A DNA stretch of 64,000 nt from Herbiconiux flava (lineage in GTDB: Bacteria; Actinomycetota; Actinomycetes; Actinomycetales; Microbacteriaceae), in assembly GCF_013409865.1 (NCBI RefSeq), contig NZ_JACCBM010000001.1, forward strand, positions 2,914,001-2,978,000, given 5' to 3'. The notes under the pieces were generated by a model. That model saw only the letters and a program-made list of their open reading frames with translations. It was not told the origin of the DNA and made no database searches. Shown one piece after another: positions 46,591-56,384 of this stretch. The translations under genes were made by a program, and so were the position numbers. How positions within the stretch are numbered: the first letter of the stretch is position 1; the number at the start of each line of letters is the position of its first letter.

Positions 46591-47485
46591 AGCGGATGCC
46601 GGTGGTCGCCCGGTCGCGCCCCGTGAGGTCGCGGTGGGTGGCCACGGCCCGCCAGCCGTCGCCGCTGAGCAGCGCGCGCATCTCGGCCCCCTGCAGGTCG
46701 CCGTGCTCGATCACGAGGCTGCCGCCCGGGCGGAGCAGGCGCTTCGCCGTCGCGGAGACATCGCGCACCACGTCGAGTCCGTCGACTCCGCCGTAGAGCG
46801 CGTGCTCGGGGTCGTGCAGGCGCACCTCGGGGTCGCGCGGGATCGCGCCGACCGGGATGTAGGGCGGATTGGAGGCCACCACGTCGACGGTTCCATCGAG
46901 CTCGGGCAGCGCATCCACCAGATCGATGAAGACGATGCGGGCGTTCTCGGCGCCCACCGAGCGCAGGTTCTGCTTCGCCCAGACGAAGGCGGCCGTCGAG
47001 TTCTCGACCGCCACGACCTCGGCGTGCGGCACCTCGGTGGCCAGCGACAGGGCGATGGCCCCGCTGCCCGTGCCCAGGTCGACGGCGAGCGGATGCGCGC
47101 CCTCCGCGGGAACCACGGCGCGCAGGGCGTCGATCGCCAGCTGCGCCACGAACTCGGTCTCGGGGCGGGGCACGAAGACCCCGGGGCCGACCGCGAGCTC
47201 GAGCGAGCGGAACCACGCGACCCCGGTGATGTGCTGCAGCGGCTCGCGGGCCGCGCGGCGCTCGACCGCCTCGGCGATCGCGACGGTGTCCTCGGCGCCG
47301 AGGGCCGCATCGGTCACCACGAGCGACTGGACGCGGCCGCGCGAGGCGCCGAGCACGTGCCCGATCAGGAGTTCCGCGTCGACCTCCGGGTCGGTGACCC
47401 CGCTGGCGCGCAGGATCGCGCTCGAGCGCTCGAAGATCGAGCGCACGGTGGCGGGGGCGCCGGTCGCGGTGTCGATGAGGGTCAT
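46589..47485 (-). CDS. prmC: Peptide chain release factor N5-glutamine methyltransferase
   Basis: 298-residue SAM-dependent methyltransferase that methylates the GGQ glutamine of release factors. The SAM motif is AVDLGTGSGAIALSLA (about 114-129) and the catalytic NPPY is in VVASNPPYIPVGA (about 178-190). The N-terminal helical domain (about 1-85) binds the release factor. Start ATG 47485 gives MTLIDTATGA; an in-frame GTG six codons earlier is possible. It lies just downstream of prfA, its substrate gene, the classical pairing. Confidence 0.93.
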   Translation of the reverse strand: MTLIDTATGAPATVRSIFERSSAILRASGVTDPEVDAELLIGHVLGASRGRVQSLVVTDAALGAEDTVAIAEAVERRAAREPLQHITGVAWFRSLELAVGPGVFVPRPETEFVAQLAIDALRAVVPAEGAHPLAVDLGTGSGAIALSLATEVPHAEVVAVENSTAAFVWAKQNLRSVGAENARIVFIDLVDALPELDGTVDVVASNPPYIPVGAIPRDPEVRLHDPEHALYGGVDGLDVVRDVSATAKRLLRPGGSLVIEHGDLQGAEMRALLSGDGWRAVATHRDLTGRDRATTGIR

Positions 47486-47510
47486 CCTGCGATGGTCCAG
47501 CACTCGTCCG

Positions 47511-48593
47511 TCACGCGTCGCCGCCGAGGGCGGCCAGACGGCTCTCCTCGTCGGCGGTGATGGCGGACTGGATGATCGGCTCGAGAGCGCCGTCCATCAC
47601 CTGGTCGAGGTTGTACGCCTTGTATCCGGTGCGGTGGTCGGCGATGCGGTTCTCGGGGAAGTTGTAGGTGCGGATGCGCTCCGAGCGGTCGACCGTGCGG
47701 ATCTGACTGCGGCGCGCGGCGCTGGCCTCGGCGTCGAGCTCCTCCTGCTGCTTGGCGAGGATGCGGGCGCGCAGCACGCGCATGCCGGCCTCGCGGTTCT
47801 GCAGCTGGCTCTTCTCGTTCTGCATCGAGACCACGATGCCCGTGGGCAGGTGGGTGATGCGCACGGCGGAGTCGGTGGTGTTCACCGACTGGCCGCCGGG
47901 GCCGGAGGAGCGGAAGACGTCGATCTTGAGGTCGTTCGGGCTGATCTCGACCTCTTCGGGCTCGTCGACCTCGGGGAAGACGAGCACGCCCGCGGCGGAG
48001 GTGTGGATGCGCCCCTGCGACTCGGTCGCCGGAACGCGCTGCACGCGATGCACGCCGCCCTCGTACTTCAGGTGCGCCCAGACACCCTCGGCGGGGTCGG
48101 TCGAGCGGCCCTTGACGGCGACCTGCACGTCCTTGTAGCCACCGAGATCGCTCTCGGTGCGCTCGAGGAGCTCGGTCTTCCAGCCCTTCGACTCGGCGTA
48201 GTGCAGATACATGCGCAGCAGATCGGCCACGAAGAGCATGCTCTCCGCGCCGCCCTCGCCGGCCTTGATCTCCATGATCACGTCGCGGGCGTCGTCGGGG
48301 TCGCGCGGGATGAGGAGACGCCGCAGGCGCTCCTCGTTCTCGGCGGCCGTCGCCTCGAGCGCCGGCACCTCGTCGGCGAACGCCTGGTCTTCCGAAGCCA
48401 GCTCGCGGGCCGCCTCGAGGTCGTCGACGCTCTGCTGCCAGGCCGTGTGCGCGGCCACGATGCGGCTGAGCTCGGCGTAGCGGCGGTTGACGCGCTTGGA
48501 GCGCGCCGCATCGCCGTGCAGCTCGGGATCGCTCAGCTGGCGCTGCAGGTCGTCGTGCTCGGCCTGCAGCGTGGCCACCGACTCGAACATCAC
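47511..48593 (-). CDS. prfA: Peptide chain release factor 1
   Basis: 360-residue class I release factor for UAA/UAG stops. The GGQ tripeptide is in [15 protein letters not shown] (about 228-242) and the stop-codon reading PxT loop is [13 protein letters not shown] (about 185-197). The start ATG overlaps the rho stop by four bases. Followed by its methyltransferase gene prmC. Confidence 0.97.
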   Translation of the reverse strand: MMFESVATLQAEHDDLQRQLSDPELHGDAARSKRVNRRYAELSRIVAAHTAWQQSVDDLEAARELASEDQAFADEVPALEATAAENEERLRRLLIPRDPDDARDVIMEIKAGEGGAESMLFVADLLRMYLHYAESKGWKTELLERTESDLGGYKDVQVAVKGRSTDPAEGVWAHLKYEGGVHRVQRVPATESQGRIHTSAAGVLVFPEVDEPEEVEISPNDLKIDVFRSSGPGGQSVNTTDSAVRITHLPTGIVVSMQNEKSQLQNREAGMRVLRARILAKQQEELDAEASAARRSQIRTVDRSERIRTYNFPENRIADHRTGYKAYNLDQVMDGALEPIIQSAITADEESRLAALGGDA

Positions 48594-50968
48594 TCGCCCT
48601 TGTGGGCGCCGAAGCCGTTGCTGTGGTTCGACGCGCTGTGGTTGCCGTGACCCTGCGCGGGGGCGGGCATCGACTTCTGCACCTGCATCAGGAACTCCAC
48701 GTTCGAGGAGGTCTCCTTGAGGCGGCCGAGCACGATCTCCAGCGCCTGCTGGGGGTCGACCCCGGCGAGGGCGCGACGCAGCTTCCAGGTGATCTTGGTC
48801 TCGTCGGCGCCCATCAGGAGCTCCTCGCGACGGGTGCTCGACGCGTTCACGTCGACCGCCGGGAAGATGCGCTTGTCGGCGAGCTGACGCGAGAGGCGCA
48901 GCTCGGAGTTGCCGGTGCCCTTGAACTCCTCGAAGATCACCTCGTCCATCTTCGAGCCGGTCTCGACCAGCGCGGTGGCGAGGATGGTCAGCGAACCGCC
49001 GTTCTCGATGTTGCGCGCGGCTCCGAAGAAGCGCTTCGGCGGGTAGAGCGCCGAGGCGTCGACACCGCCCGAGAGGATGCGGCCCGAGGCCGGCGACGCC
49101 AGGTTGTACGCCCGGCCGAGGCGGGTGATCGAGTCGAGCAGCACGACGACGTCGTGACCGAGCTCCACCAGGCGCTTGGCGCGCTCGATGGCGAGCTCGG
49201 CGACCGTCGTGTGGTCTTCGGCCGGACGGTCGAAGGTCGAGGCGATGACCTCGCCCTTGACGGTGCGCTGCATGTCGGTGACCTCTTCGGGCCGCTCGTC
49301 GACCAGCACGACCATGAGGTGCACCTCGGGGTTGTTGGTCGAGATCGCGTTGGCGATCTGCTGCAGCACGATGGTCTTGCCGGCCTTGGGCGGCGCGACG
49401 ATGAGGCCGCGCTGGCCCTTGCCGATCGGGGCGACCAGGTCGATGATGCGCTGGGTCAGCTTGCCGGGCTCGGTCTCCAGGCGCAGGCGCTCCTGGGGGT
49501 AGAGCGGGGTCAGCTTGCCGAACTCGACGCGGTTCTGCGCCTCGTCGACGGGCAGGCCGTTGATCGACTCGATGCGCACGATCGCGTTGTACTTCTGGCG
49601 GCCGTTCGAGTCGCCCTCGCGGGGCTGACGGATCGAGCCGACGACGGCGTCGCCCTTGCGCAGGTTGTACTTCTTGACCTGGCCGAGCGAGACGTAGACG
49701 TCGCTGTTGCCGGGCAGGTAGCCGCTCGTGCGCACGAAGGCGTAGTTGTCCAGGATGTCCAGGATGCCCGCCACGGGGATGAGCACGTCGTCCTCGGAGA
49801 TCTCGGGCTCGACGTCGTCGCCGCCGGTCTGGCCGCGGCGCTTGCGGTCGCGGTAGCGGTTGCGGGCGCCCCGCTCGCTGCGGTCGCCCTGCTCGCCGTT
49901 GCGGCGCTCGTCGAACTGCTCCTGCTGGCGGGCCTCGCTGGGCTCGCCCTGGCTGCGCTCGGAGCGGTCGGTGCGGTCGGAGCGATCGTTGCGGTCGGCG
50001 CCGCGGTCGTTCTGGCGGTCACCGCGATCGGTGCGGTCGTTGGCGCGCTCGTTCTGGGCGCGGTCCTTCTGCTGCTGACCGTTCTGGCGGTCGGCGCGGT
50101 CGTTGCCGCGATCGTTCTGGCGCTCGCCACGGTCGTTCTGGCGGTCGTCGCGATCGTTCTGGCGGTCGTTCTGCGCGGCCTGGCCGTTCTGCGCAGCCTG
50201 AGCGTTCTGTGCACCCTGAGCGTTCTGGCCGTTCTGCTGCTGACCGTTCTGGGCAGTGCCGTCGGCGGTCTCGGCGGCATTGCCACCGCGTCCACGGCGG
50301 TTGCGACCACGGCCGCGACCCTCACGAGGTGCCTGCTCGCTCTGGTCGGCCTGCTCGGCGGCGGGATCGGTGGTGACGCCCTCGGCCGCAGCCTCGGTGC
50401 TCGCGTCGCCGGCGGGGAGAATGGGCGCTTCAGCGCTCTCGTGGTTGGCGTGACCGCCGGCGCTCACCCGCTCGGTGGTGACCCGGCGCGAGCGGCGCTT
50501 GGGCGAGACCGGGCCCTCGGGGAGCTCGATCACGATCGGCTCCTTGGGGGCCGATCCGGTGGAAGGAGCCGCACGGAGCAGCTCGTCGGGGATGATCGGA
50601 CCGGCCAGGTCGGCGACCGGCGCCTCGGCCGGTGCCTCAGCGGATGCGGCGGGCGCCTCGGCGACAGGTGCTTCGGCGGCGGGCACCTCCGCAGCAGGCG
50701 CAGCGGCCTCGGCAGTCGGTGCCTCGGCGGCAGCGGCCTCGGGAGCCTCGGCAGCGGGTGCCTCGGAGGAGAGCGCATCGACGGGCAGGTCGAGCGTGGC
50801 CGCGGTGGCAGCGGGCAGGTCGTCGCCCTGCTGCACACGGCGGATGGCCTCGACGAGCTCGCCCTTGCGGAGCTTCGAGGCGCCGGCCATGCCGAGCTGC
50901 GCGGCGATGGCCTGCAGTTCGGAGACCTTGAGCGTCGAGAGCTCGGGGGTGGTGTTGACGTCAGTCAC
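48590..50968 (-). CDS. rho: Transcription termination factor Rho with long disordered insertion
   Basis: 792-residue hexameric RNA helicase, far larger than E. coli Rho (419). A GTG start gives the N-terminal Rho_N helix module [20 protein letters not shown] (about 9-28). An Ala/Glu/Pro-rich segment (about 55-120) and an Arg/Asn/Asp/Gln-rich segment (about 215-380) form the insertion. The cold-shock RNA-binding domain begins about 388 with [19 protein letters not shown]. Walker A is [15 protein letters not shown] (about 525-539) and Walker B is [15 protein letters not shown]. Such inserts are known in Micrococcus and mycobacterial Rho and increase RNA binding. The stop overlaps prfA. Confidence 0.97.
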   Translation of the reverse strand: MTDVNTTPELSTLKVSELQAIAAQLGMAGASKLRKGELVEAIRRVQQGDDLPAATAATLDLPVDALSSEAPAAEAPEAAAAEAPTAEAAAPAAEVPAAEAPVAEAPAASAEAPAEAPVADLAGPIIPDELLRAAPSTGSAPKEPIVIELPEGPVSPKRRSRRVTTERVSAGGHANHESAEAPILPAGDASTEAAAEGVTTDPAAEQADQSEQAPREGRGRGRNRRGRGGNAAETADGTAQNGQQQNGQNAQGAQNAQAAQNGQAAQNDRQNDRDDRQNDRGERQNDRGNDRADRQNGQQQKDRAQNERANDRTDRGDRQNDRGADRNDRSDRTDRSERSQGEPSEARQQEQFDERRNGEQGDRSERGARNRYRDRKRRGQTGGDDVEPEISEDDVLIPVAGILDILDNYAFVRTSGYLPGNSDVYVSLGQVKKYNLRKGDAVVGSIRQPREGDSNGRQKYNAIVRIESINGLPVDEAQNRVEFGKLTPLYPQERLRLETEPGKLTQRIIDLVAPIGKGQRGLIVAPPKAGKTIVLQQIANAISTNNPEVHLMVVLVDERPEEVTDMQRTVKGEVIASTFDRPAEDHTTVAELAIERAKRLVELGHDVVVLLDSITRLGRAYNLASPASGRILSGGVDASALYPPKRFFGAARNIENGGSLTILATALVETGSKMDEVIFEEFKGTGNSELRLSRQLADKRIFPAVDVNASSTRREELLMGADETKITWKLRRALAGVDPQQALEIVLGRLKETSSNVEFLMQVQKSMPAPAQGHGNHSASNHSNGFGAHKGE
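49960..50245. repeat. Degenerate NDR/QND codon repeat region inside rho
   Basis: Irregular short repeats based on GCGGTCGTTCTGGCGGTC (plus-strand reading), encoding Arg-Gln-Asn-Asp-Arg units on the minus strand. Imperfect and of variable spacing, so recorded as low-complexity coding repeat. Confidence 0.75.
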
Positions 50969-51166
50969 GGAGATGGTGTCCTTCCCCTGCCGGCATCAGA
51001 GGCGAGGCAGAGAACTGCTGCGGAAGGGGGACGCAGACAGCTGCGAGGAATCACACTGCAGATGCGGTGGGATGCAACACGAGCCGGATACGTCTCTGCA
51101 CGCGGCAGGAAATGAGTTGAGGAAATGCGACCAGGGATGGTGATCAGATGCACAAGACATCAGATG

Positions 51167-51186
51167 CGCAGATATTCAGATCTGCG
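51167..51186 (-). terminator. Hairpin after thrB
   Basis: CGCAGAT / ATCTGCG arms (7 bp) with a 6-nt loop, starting 10 bp past the thrB stop. It lies at the start of the 228-bp gap before rho, the longest gap in this gene run, which otherwise shows only CAGATGC direct repeats. No U tract follows. Confidence 0.45.
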
Positions 51187-51196
51187 AAAACTGAGG

Positions 51197-52204
51197 CTAG
51201 TTCTGATTCTCCGGGTGCACGACCACTGTAGCACCTTTGAAGTCCACGGCCAGAACGAGCGATTCCCAGGGTGTCGCAGCCTTCGCGGCCACCAGATCGG
51301 CGGCGGCCTGACGCTGTCCGGGGTCGCTGCAGAGCACCAGGATGCTCGGCCCGGCACCCGAGACGACGGCCGGGAAGCCCTCCGCCCGCAGCGCCCGGAT
51401 GAGCCGGTCGGTCTCGGGCATGGCGCTGGCCCGGTAGCTCTGGTGCAGCTTGTCCTCCGTGGCCGCGAGCAGCAGCTCGGGGCTCTGGATGAGGGCGGCG
51501 ATCAAGAGCGTGGAGCGCGAGACGTTGAAGATGGCGTCGGCGTGCGGCACCGATTCCGGCTGGAGGCTCCGGGCCAGCGCCGTCGACATGGTCTCGTGCG
51601 GCACGAGCACGAGCGGCGAGACGCCGCGGTGCACGATCAGCTTCTTCGACTGCGGGCCCTCGGGCGTGACCCACGCGATCGTGAGGCCGCCGAAGAGGGC
51701 CGGAGCTACGTTGTCGGGGTGGCCCTCGAGCTCGGTCGCGAGCGCGAGCAGCCCGAGCGAGTCGATCTCGACGATGCCCTCGAGCAGGCCCTTGGCCGCC
51801 ATGATGCCCGAGACGATGGCCGCACCGGAGGAGCCGAGACCCCGGCCGTGCGGGATGACGTTGTGCGCCTCGAGGTGGAGGTTCGGCATCTCCTGGCCGA
51901 GCGCCGCGAAGGTGTGGGCGATGGCGCGCACCACGAGATTCGACTCGTCGGTGGGCACCTCCCCCGCGCCGACACCGTGCACGTCGACGAAGACACCGGG
52001 CTCGGAGCGCACGGTGACCGTGAGCTCGTCGTACAGCGCGAGCGCGAGCCCGAGCGTGTCGAAGCCGGGGCCGAGGTTCGCGGTGGTCGCCGGAACCCGC
52101 ACCGTGACCGAGGTGCCCACCCGGGGACCGGCCGAGACGGCCGCGCTCGCCGGGCCGCCTTCCGCAGCCGCGCTCACAGTGCCGCCTTCTGCAGCCGCGC
52201 TCAC
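51197..52204 (-). CDS. thrB: Homoserine kinase
   Basis: 335-residue GHMP kinase phosphorylating L-homoserine for threonine synthesis. The substrate motif is [21 protein letters not shown] (about 32-52), the ATP-binding GHMP loop is [18 protein letters not shown] (about 106-123) and the C-terminal motif is [13 protein letters not shown] (about 289-301). Start GTG 52204 overlaps the thrC stop (GTGA). A second copy of the same ribosome site and GTG lies 27 bp downstream at 52177, inside a tandem repeat, so either may be used; the ~30 residues before the conserved domain are unneeded for the family. Confidence 0.93.
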   Translation of the reverse strand: MSAAAEGGTVSAAAEGGPASAAVSAGPRVGTSVTVRVPATTANLGPGFDTLGLALALYDELTVTVRSEPGVFVDVHGVGAGEVPTDESNLVVRAIAHTFAALGQEMPNLHLEAHNVIPHGRGLGSSGAAIVSGIMAAKGLLEGIVEIDSLGLLALATELEGHPDNVAPALFGGLTIAWVTPEGPQSKKLIVHRGVSPLVLVPHETMSTALARSLQPESVPHADAIFNVSRSTLLIAALIQSPELLLAATEDKLHQSYRASAMPETDRLIRALRAEGFPAVVSGAGPSILVLCSDPGQRQAAADLVAAKAATPWESLVLAVDFKGATVVVHPENQN

Positions 52205-52230
52205 AGGGCCGCCTTCTGCAGCCCGAGCAC
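52124..52230. repeat. 27-bp tandem repeat across the thrC-thrB junction
   Basis: Minus-strand units start at GTG 52204 and GTG 52177, each with AAGGCGGC(C/A)CTGTGAGC before or at the start; a third unit at 52150 has GCG instead of GTG. The thrC tail upstream shows the same GCTGCAGAAGGCGGC core. This duplicates the ribosome site and start codon of thrB. Confidence 0.8.
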
Positions 52231-53337
52231 GCCGGCCACCTCGGCGGCGTCGACGGGGACGATGGTCGGGGTGACCTCGCCGCCGTCGGCGGTGCGGAGC
52301 GCCCACTGCGGGTCCTTCAGGCCGTGGCCCGTGACCGTGATGACGACGGTCGCGCCGGCGGGGATGACCCCGGCCTCGGAACGCTCCAGCAGACCGGCCA
52401 CACCGATCGCGGAGGCGGGCTCGACGAAGACGCCGACCTCGGCCGAGAGCAGTCGGTGCGCCGCGAGGATGTGCTCGTCGCTGATCGCGCCGAAGTAGCC
52501 GTCGGTGGCCTCGCGGGCCGCGATCGCGAGCTCCCACGACGCCGGGTTGCCGATGCGGATGGCGCTGGCGATGGTGTCGGGGTTGCGCACGATCTCGCCG
52601 AGCACGATGGGCGCGCTGCCCGAGGCCTGGAAGCCGAACATGCGGGGCAGCTTCGTGGTGACGCCCCGCTCGAGCTCCTCGGTGTAGCCGCGGGAGTACG
52701 CGGTGTAGTTGCCCGCGTTGCCGACCGGCAGCAGGTGGAAGTCGGGCGCATCCTGCAGCACCTCGACGACCTCGTAGGCGGCGGTCTTCTGACCGGCGAT
52801 GCGGTCGGGGTTCACCGAGTTGACGAGGTGCACCGGGTAGTTCGTGGCCAGCTCGCGGGCGAGGTCGAGGCAGTCGTCGAAGTTGCCCTGCACCTGGATG
52901 AGCTGCGCGTTGTGCGCGATGGCCTGGCTCAGCTTGCCGAGCGCGATCTTGCCCTCGGGCACCAGCACGGCCGCCGTGATGCCGGCGTGGGTGGCGTAGG
53001 CGGCCGCCGAGGCGGAGGTGTTGCCGGTGGAGGCGCAGATGACGGCCTTCGCACCGTGCTCGACGGCCTTGGAGATGGCCATCGTCATGCCGCGGTCTTT
53101 GAAGGACCCGGTGGGGTTCATGCCCTCGTACTTGATGTAGACCTTCGCGCCGGTGCGGGCGGACAGTGCCGGGGCCGGGATGAGAGGAGTGCCACCCTCG
53201 CCGAGCGTGACGACGGGCGTCGCGTCGGTGATGTCGAGGCGGTCGGCGTATTCGCGCAGGACCCCGCGCCACTGGCGTGACTCGATGCCGCGTGACTCGA
53301 TGCCGTGGGAGGGGATGCGGGCGGTGGTGTCGGCCAC
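52201..53337 (-). CDS. thrC: Threonine synthase
   Basis: 378-residue PLP enzyme converting O-phosphohomoserine to threonine. The PLP lysine lies in [15 protein letters not shown] (about 77). A glycine-rich phosphate loop is in the [15 protein letters not shown] region (about 200). Length is typical of the short class. The start GTG overlaps the hom stop by one base (TAGTG). The N-terminus contains a 15-bp tandem repeat encoding GIESR twice (IESRGIESR). The stop overlaps thrB. Confidence 0.95.
   Translation of the reverse strand: MADTTARIPSHGIESRGIESRQWRGVLREYADRLDITDATPVVTLGEGGTPLIPAPALSARTGAKVYIKYEGMNPTGSFKDRGMTMAISKAVEHGAKAVICASTGNTSASAAAYATHAGITAAVLVPEGKIALGKLSQAIAHNAQLIQVQGNFDDCLDLARELATNYPVHLVNSVNPDRIAGQKTAAYEVVEVLQDAPDFHLLPVGNAGNYTAYSRGYTEELERGVTTKLPRMFGFQASGSAPIVLGEIVRNPDTIASAIRIGNPASWELAIAAREATDGYFGAISDEHILAAHRLLSAEVGVFVEPASAIGVAGLLERSEAGVIPAGATVVITVTGHGLKDPQWALRTADGGEVTPTIVPVDAAEVAGVLGLQKAAL
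53275..53304. repeat. 15-bp tandem repeat in the thrC N-terminal coding region
   Basis: Two exact copies of GCGTGACTCGATGCC at 53275-53289 and 53290-53304, encoding the repeated GIESR peptide close to the thrC start. Confidence 0.85.
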
Positions 53338-54674
53338 TAGGGCGTGTCTCCTTCAACTCGTAGCACTGACTCGACCCGAACGACGGCGTCGTGGGCCGAG
53401 ACAGCGGCCACCGTGGCCGCGAGTGCGGCCTCCGTGGCTTCGTGCGTGATGATCACAAGGGTAGCGGTGAGCGGCTGATCGCCCGACCGGCCCGCCGCGG
53501 CACTCGCGACGGTCTGCTGCAGTGCCTCGACCGAGACACCGTGCTCGCTGAACAGTCCGGCGATCTGGGCGAGCACGCCGGGCTTGTCGGTGACGACGAG
53601 CGTCAGCTGGTAGCGGGTGGTGACCGAGCCGATGCCGAACACCGGCAGGTTCGCGTGCACCGACTCCCCCACGCCCGGGCCTCCGGCGACGTGCCGGCGC
53701 GCGGCCGAGACGAGGTCGCCGAGCACGGCCGAGGCGGTCTCGGTGCCGCCGGCACCCGCGCCGTAGAACATCAGGTCGCCCGCGGCCTCGGCCTGCACGA
53801 AGACGGCGTTCTTGGCGTCATGCACGGCGGCGAGCGGATGACGCCGGCTGATCAGAGCCGGATGCACGCGCGCGACGACGCCCTCGACACCGGTCTCCGG
53901 GTCGGTCAGCCGCTCGCAGATCGCGAGCAGCTTGACCACGAAGCCGGCCTTCTCGGCCGCCTCGACCTGCGCGGCCGTGACCGTGGTCATGCCCTCGCGG
54001 TGCACGGCCTCGACCGGCACCGCGGTGTGGAAGGCGAGGCTGGCGAGGATCGCCGCCTTCTGCGCGGCGTCGTAGCCCTCGACGTCGGCGGTGGGGTCGG
54101 CCTCGGCGTAGCCGAGCTCGGTGGCCACGGCCAGGGCGTTCTCGAAGCTGTCGCCCTGCACGTCCATGCGGTCGAGGATGAAGTTCGTCGTGCCGTTCAC
54201 GATGCCCATCACGCGCTTCACCCGGTCGCCGGCGAGCGAGTCGCGCAGGGGGCGGATGATCGGGATGGCGCCGCCCGCAGCGGCCTCGTAGTAGAGCTGG
54301 GCGCCCACCTGCTCGGCGGCGGCAAAGAGCTCCGGCCCGTGGGTCGCGAGCAGAGCCTTGTTGCCCGTGACGACGTCGGCGCCGGAGTTGATCGCGGCGA
54401 GGATGTACTGCTTGGCCGGCTCTATGCCGCCCATCAGCTCGATCACGACGTCGGCCGACTGGATCAGCGTCAGCGCGTCGGTGGTGAGCAGCTCGCGCGG
54501 GATGTCGACGTCGCGCTTCGCGTCGACGTCGCGCACGGCGACTCCCACGAGCTCGAGGCCGGCGCCCACGCGGGCGGCTAGCTCGTCGCCGTGCTCCAGG
54601 AGCAGGCGGGCGACCTGCGAGCCGACCGAGCCGGCGCCGAGCAGGGCGATGCGGAGATTGCGGTATTCGATCAT
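53337..54674 (-). CDS. hom: Homoserine dehydrogenase
   Basis: 445-residue enzyme reducing aspartate semialdehyde to homoserine. N-terminal NAD(P)-binding motif [13 protein letters not shown] (about 10-22); catalytic block with [22 protein letters not shown] (about 119-140) and [14 protein letters not shown]; regulatory ACT domain at the C-terminus (about 350-430), beginning [28 protein letters not shown]. The ACT domain implies feedback control by threonine. The start overlaps the lysA stop (ATGA); the stop overlaps thrC. Confidence 0.96.
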   Translation of the reverse strand: MIEYRNLRIALLGAGSVGSQVARLLLEHGDELAARVGAGLELVGVAVRDVDAKRDVDIPRELLTTDALTLIQSADVVIELMGGIEPAKQYILAAINSGADVVTGNKALLATHGPELFAAAEQVGAQLYYEAAAGGAIPIIRPLRDSLAGDRVKRVMGIVNGTTNFILDRMDVQGDSFENALAVATELGYAEADPTADVEGYDAAQKAAILASLAFHTAVPVEAVHREGMTTVTAAQVEAAEKAGFVVKLLAICERLTDPETGVEGVVARVHPALISRRHPLAAVHDAKNAVFVQAEAAGDLMFYGAGAGGTETASAVLGDLVSAARRHVAGGPGVGESVHANLPVFGIGSVTTRYQLTLVVTDKPGVLAQIAGLFSEHGVSVEALQQTVASAAAGRSGDQPLTATLVIITHEATEAALAATVAAVSAHDAVVRVESVLRVEGDTP

Positions 54675-56119
54675 CGGTCGGCTCCGTCGTCGGCAGGTGA
54701 AGTGGGGGCGCTGTAGCCGGCGTCGCGCGCCAGCAGGTCGTGCTCGGTCTCCCGGCGCACGAGCAGCCGGGCCTCGCCGTCGGCCACGGCCACGACGGCC
54801 GGCCGGGTGAGGTAGTTGTAGTTGCTCGCGAGCGAGAAGCAGTAGGCGCCGGTCGCGGGCACCGCGACGAGGTCGCCCGGGCGCACGTCGCCCGGGAGGT
54901 AGTCGGCGTTCACGACGATGTCGCCGCTCTCGCAGTGCTTGCCCGCGATGCGCACGAGGGCGGGCTGCGCATCCGTCACCCGGCTCGCCAGGCGCACCGA
55001 GTAGTCGGCCCCGTAGAGCGCAGTGCGCGCGTTGTCGCTCATGCCGCCGTCGACGCTGACGTAGCGGCGGACGGCCTCGGTGGCGGGGGCGGCGTGCTCC
55101 CCCGGCACGGTGACGAGCACGTCCTTGATCGTGCCGACCTCGTAGAGGGTGACGCCGGCCGGGCCGACGATCGAGCGGCCGGGCTCGAACGCGAGCGCGG
55201 GCACGGGGATGCCGAGGCGCGCGCACTCGCGGGCGACCGAGCCGACGATGGCGTGGGCGAGCTCGGCGACCGGGGTGGGGTCGTCGGCCGAGGTGTAGGC
55301 GATGCCGAAGCCGCCGCCGAGGTTGAGGCCGGGCACCTCTCCGCCCTTGAGCAGCTCGGCGTGCACCTCGAGCAGGCGGGCCGCCGACTCGGCGAAGCCG
55401 TCGGAGCCGAAGATCTGAGAGCCGATGTGGCAGTGCAGGCCGAGGAAGCGCAGCGAGTCGTACGAGCGGATGGCCGAGGCGTACTCGACGGCCTGGTCGA
55501 GCCGCACGCCGAACTTCTGGTCTTCGTGGGCGGTGGCGAGGAAGTCGTGGGTGTGCGCGTGCACGCCGCTGTTCACCCGCAGGCGCACGGCCTGCACGCG
55601 GCCAAGCCGGGCGGCCGCCTCGGCGACGCGCTCGATCTCGATCGCGCTGTCGATGACGACCACGCCGATGCCGGCGCCGACCGCCCGGTCGATCTCGGCG
55701 ACGGACTTGTTGTTGCCGTGCAGGCCGAGGCGCGCGGGGTCGGCGCCGGCCGCGAGGGCGACGGCGAGCTCGCCGCCGGAGCAGACGTCGATCCAGAGAC
55801 CGTCCTCGGCCATCCAGCGGGCGACGTCGATCGTGAGCAGCGCCTTGGCGGCGTAGTAGACGGTGGCGGTGGTGCCGATCGCGGCGGCCTCGGCGGCGAA
55901 GGCGTCGCGGATGCTCCGGGCGCGGGCACGGGCATCCGCTTCGTCGATGACGTAGAGCGGGGTACCGAAGCGCTCGGCCAGGGCGGAGGCGGAGACGCCG
56001 GCGACGGTGATCTCACCGGAGGCGCCACGGGCGGCGTTCTGCGGCCAGACCGCGGCGTCGAGCGCGTTCGCGTCGTCGGGGTGCTGCAGCCAGGCGGGGG
56101 CGATGGGGCTGACGGTCAT
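54671..56119 (-). CDS. lysA: Diaminopimelate decarboxylase
   Basis: 482-residue PLP enzyme making lysine from meso-DAP. The PLP lysine is in YYAAKALLTIDVARW (about 92), the glycine-rich phosphate loop in LNLGGGFGIAY (about 268-278) and the active-site cysteine in GKHCESGDI (about 391-399). N-terminus is long with an IAPAWLQHPDDANALDAAVWPQ segment typical of actinobacterial LysA. It opens the lysA-hom-thrC-thrB run, all linked by overlaps. A 265-bp leader with a tandem repeat precedes it. Confidence 0.96.
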   Translation of the reverse strand: MTVSPIAPAWLQHPDDANALDAAVWPQNAARGASGEITVAGVSASALAERFGTPLYVIDEADARARARSIRDAFAAEAAAIGTTATVYYAAKALLTIDVARWMAEDGLWIDVCSGGELAVALAAGADPARLGLHGNNKSVAEIDRAVGAGIGVVVIDSAIEIERVAEAAARLGRVQAVRLRVNSGVHAHTHDFLATAHEDQKFGVRLDQAVEYASAIRSYDSLRFLGLHCHIGSQIFGSDGFAESAARLLEVHAELLKGGEVPGLNLGGGFGIAYTSADDPTPVAELAHAIVGSVARECARLGIPVPALAFEPGRSIVGPAGVTLYEVGTIKDVLVTVPGEHAAPATEAVRRYVSVDGGMSDNARTALYGADYSVRLASRVTDAQPALVRIAGKHCESGDIVVNADYLPGDVRPGDLVAVPATGAYCFSLASNYNYLTRPAVVAVADGEARLLVRRETEHDLLARDAGYSAPTSPADDGADR

Positions 56120-56132
56120 GGGCTGATCCCTA

Positions 56133-56166
56133 GTGCTGGAGGAAGCGGCGTGCTGGAGGGAGCGGC
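56133..56166. repeat. 17-bp tandem repeat in the lysA leader
   Basis: Two copies, GTGCTGGAGGAAGCGGC (56133-56149) and GTGCTGGAGGGAGCGGC (56150-56166), one mismatch, just upstream of the lysA start in the 265-bp gene-free interval. The rest of the interval holds no coding frame. Confidence 0.8.
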
Positions 56167-56304
56167 GCCGGCCTCGGGCAGGCTGGGGGCCAGAGGGGAC
56201 GGCGTCGATCCGGGCGGCGGGCGCGGTGCGGCCCAGGGGGCGAGCGGACCTGGCTTGGTCCCTGAAGCCGTCGCGCGAGGCGTGAACACCCGCGCGTGCC
56301 CCCG

Positions 56305-56310
56305 ATTCTA
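56305..56310 (-). promoter_or_regulatory. Possible -10 element for the lysA-hom-thr operon
   Basis: TAGAAT on the minus strand, about 185 bp upstream of the lysA ATG and within the 265-bp gap. No clear -35 hexamer at 16-18 bp, so this rests on one hexamer and its position; it would imply a long leader. Confidence 0.3.
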
Positions 56311-56384
56311 GCGGGTGTCCGGGGTGCCGCGGCGTCCGTGACGAACTGCGGCCGGGGTACGGAGGCGCTGCCGGGCGGCAGACG

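Noticed and set aside
48602..51115. Very long plus-strand open frame antisense to rho (also similar frames at 1737-3779, 3463-5802, 29649-32069 and 37187-38773)
   Set aside because: They lie opposite genes with clear conserved motifs; the translations are Arg/His/Leu-rich, as expected from GC-rich antisense frames, and no family motif is seen.
56120..56384. Lysine riboswitch or T-box in the lysA leader
   Set aside because: No T-box sequence or lysine-aptamer conserved core was recognised; only a short tandem repeat and a -10-like hexamer are present.
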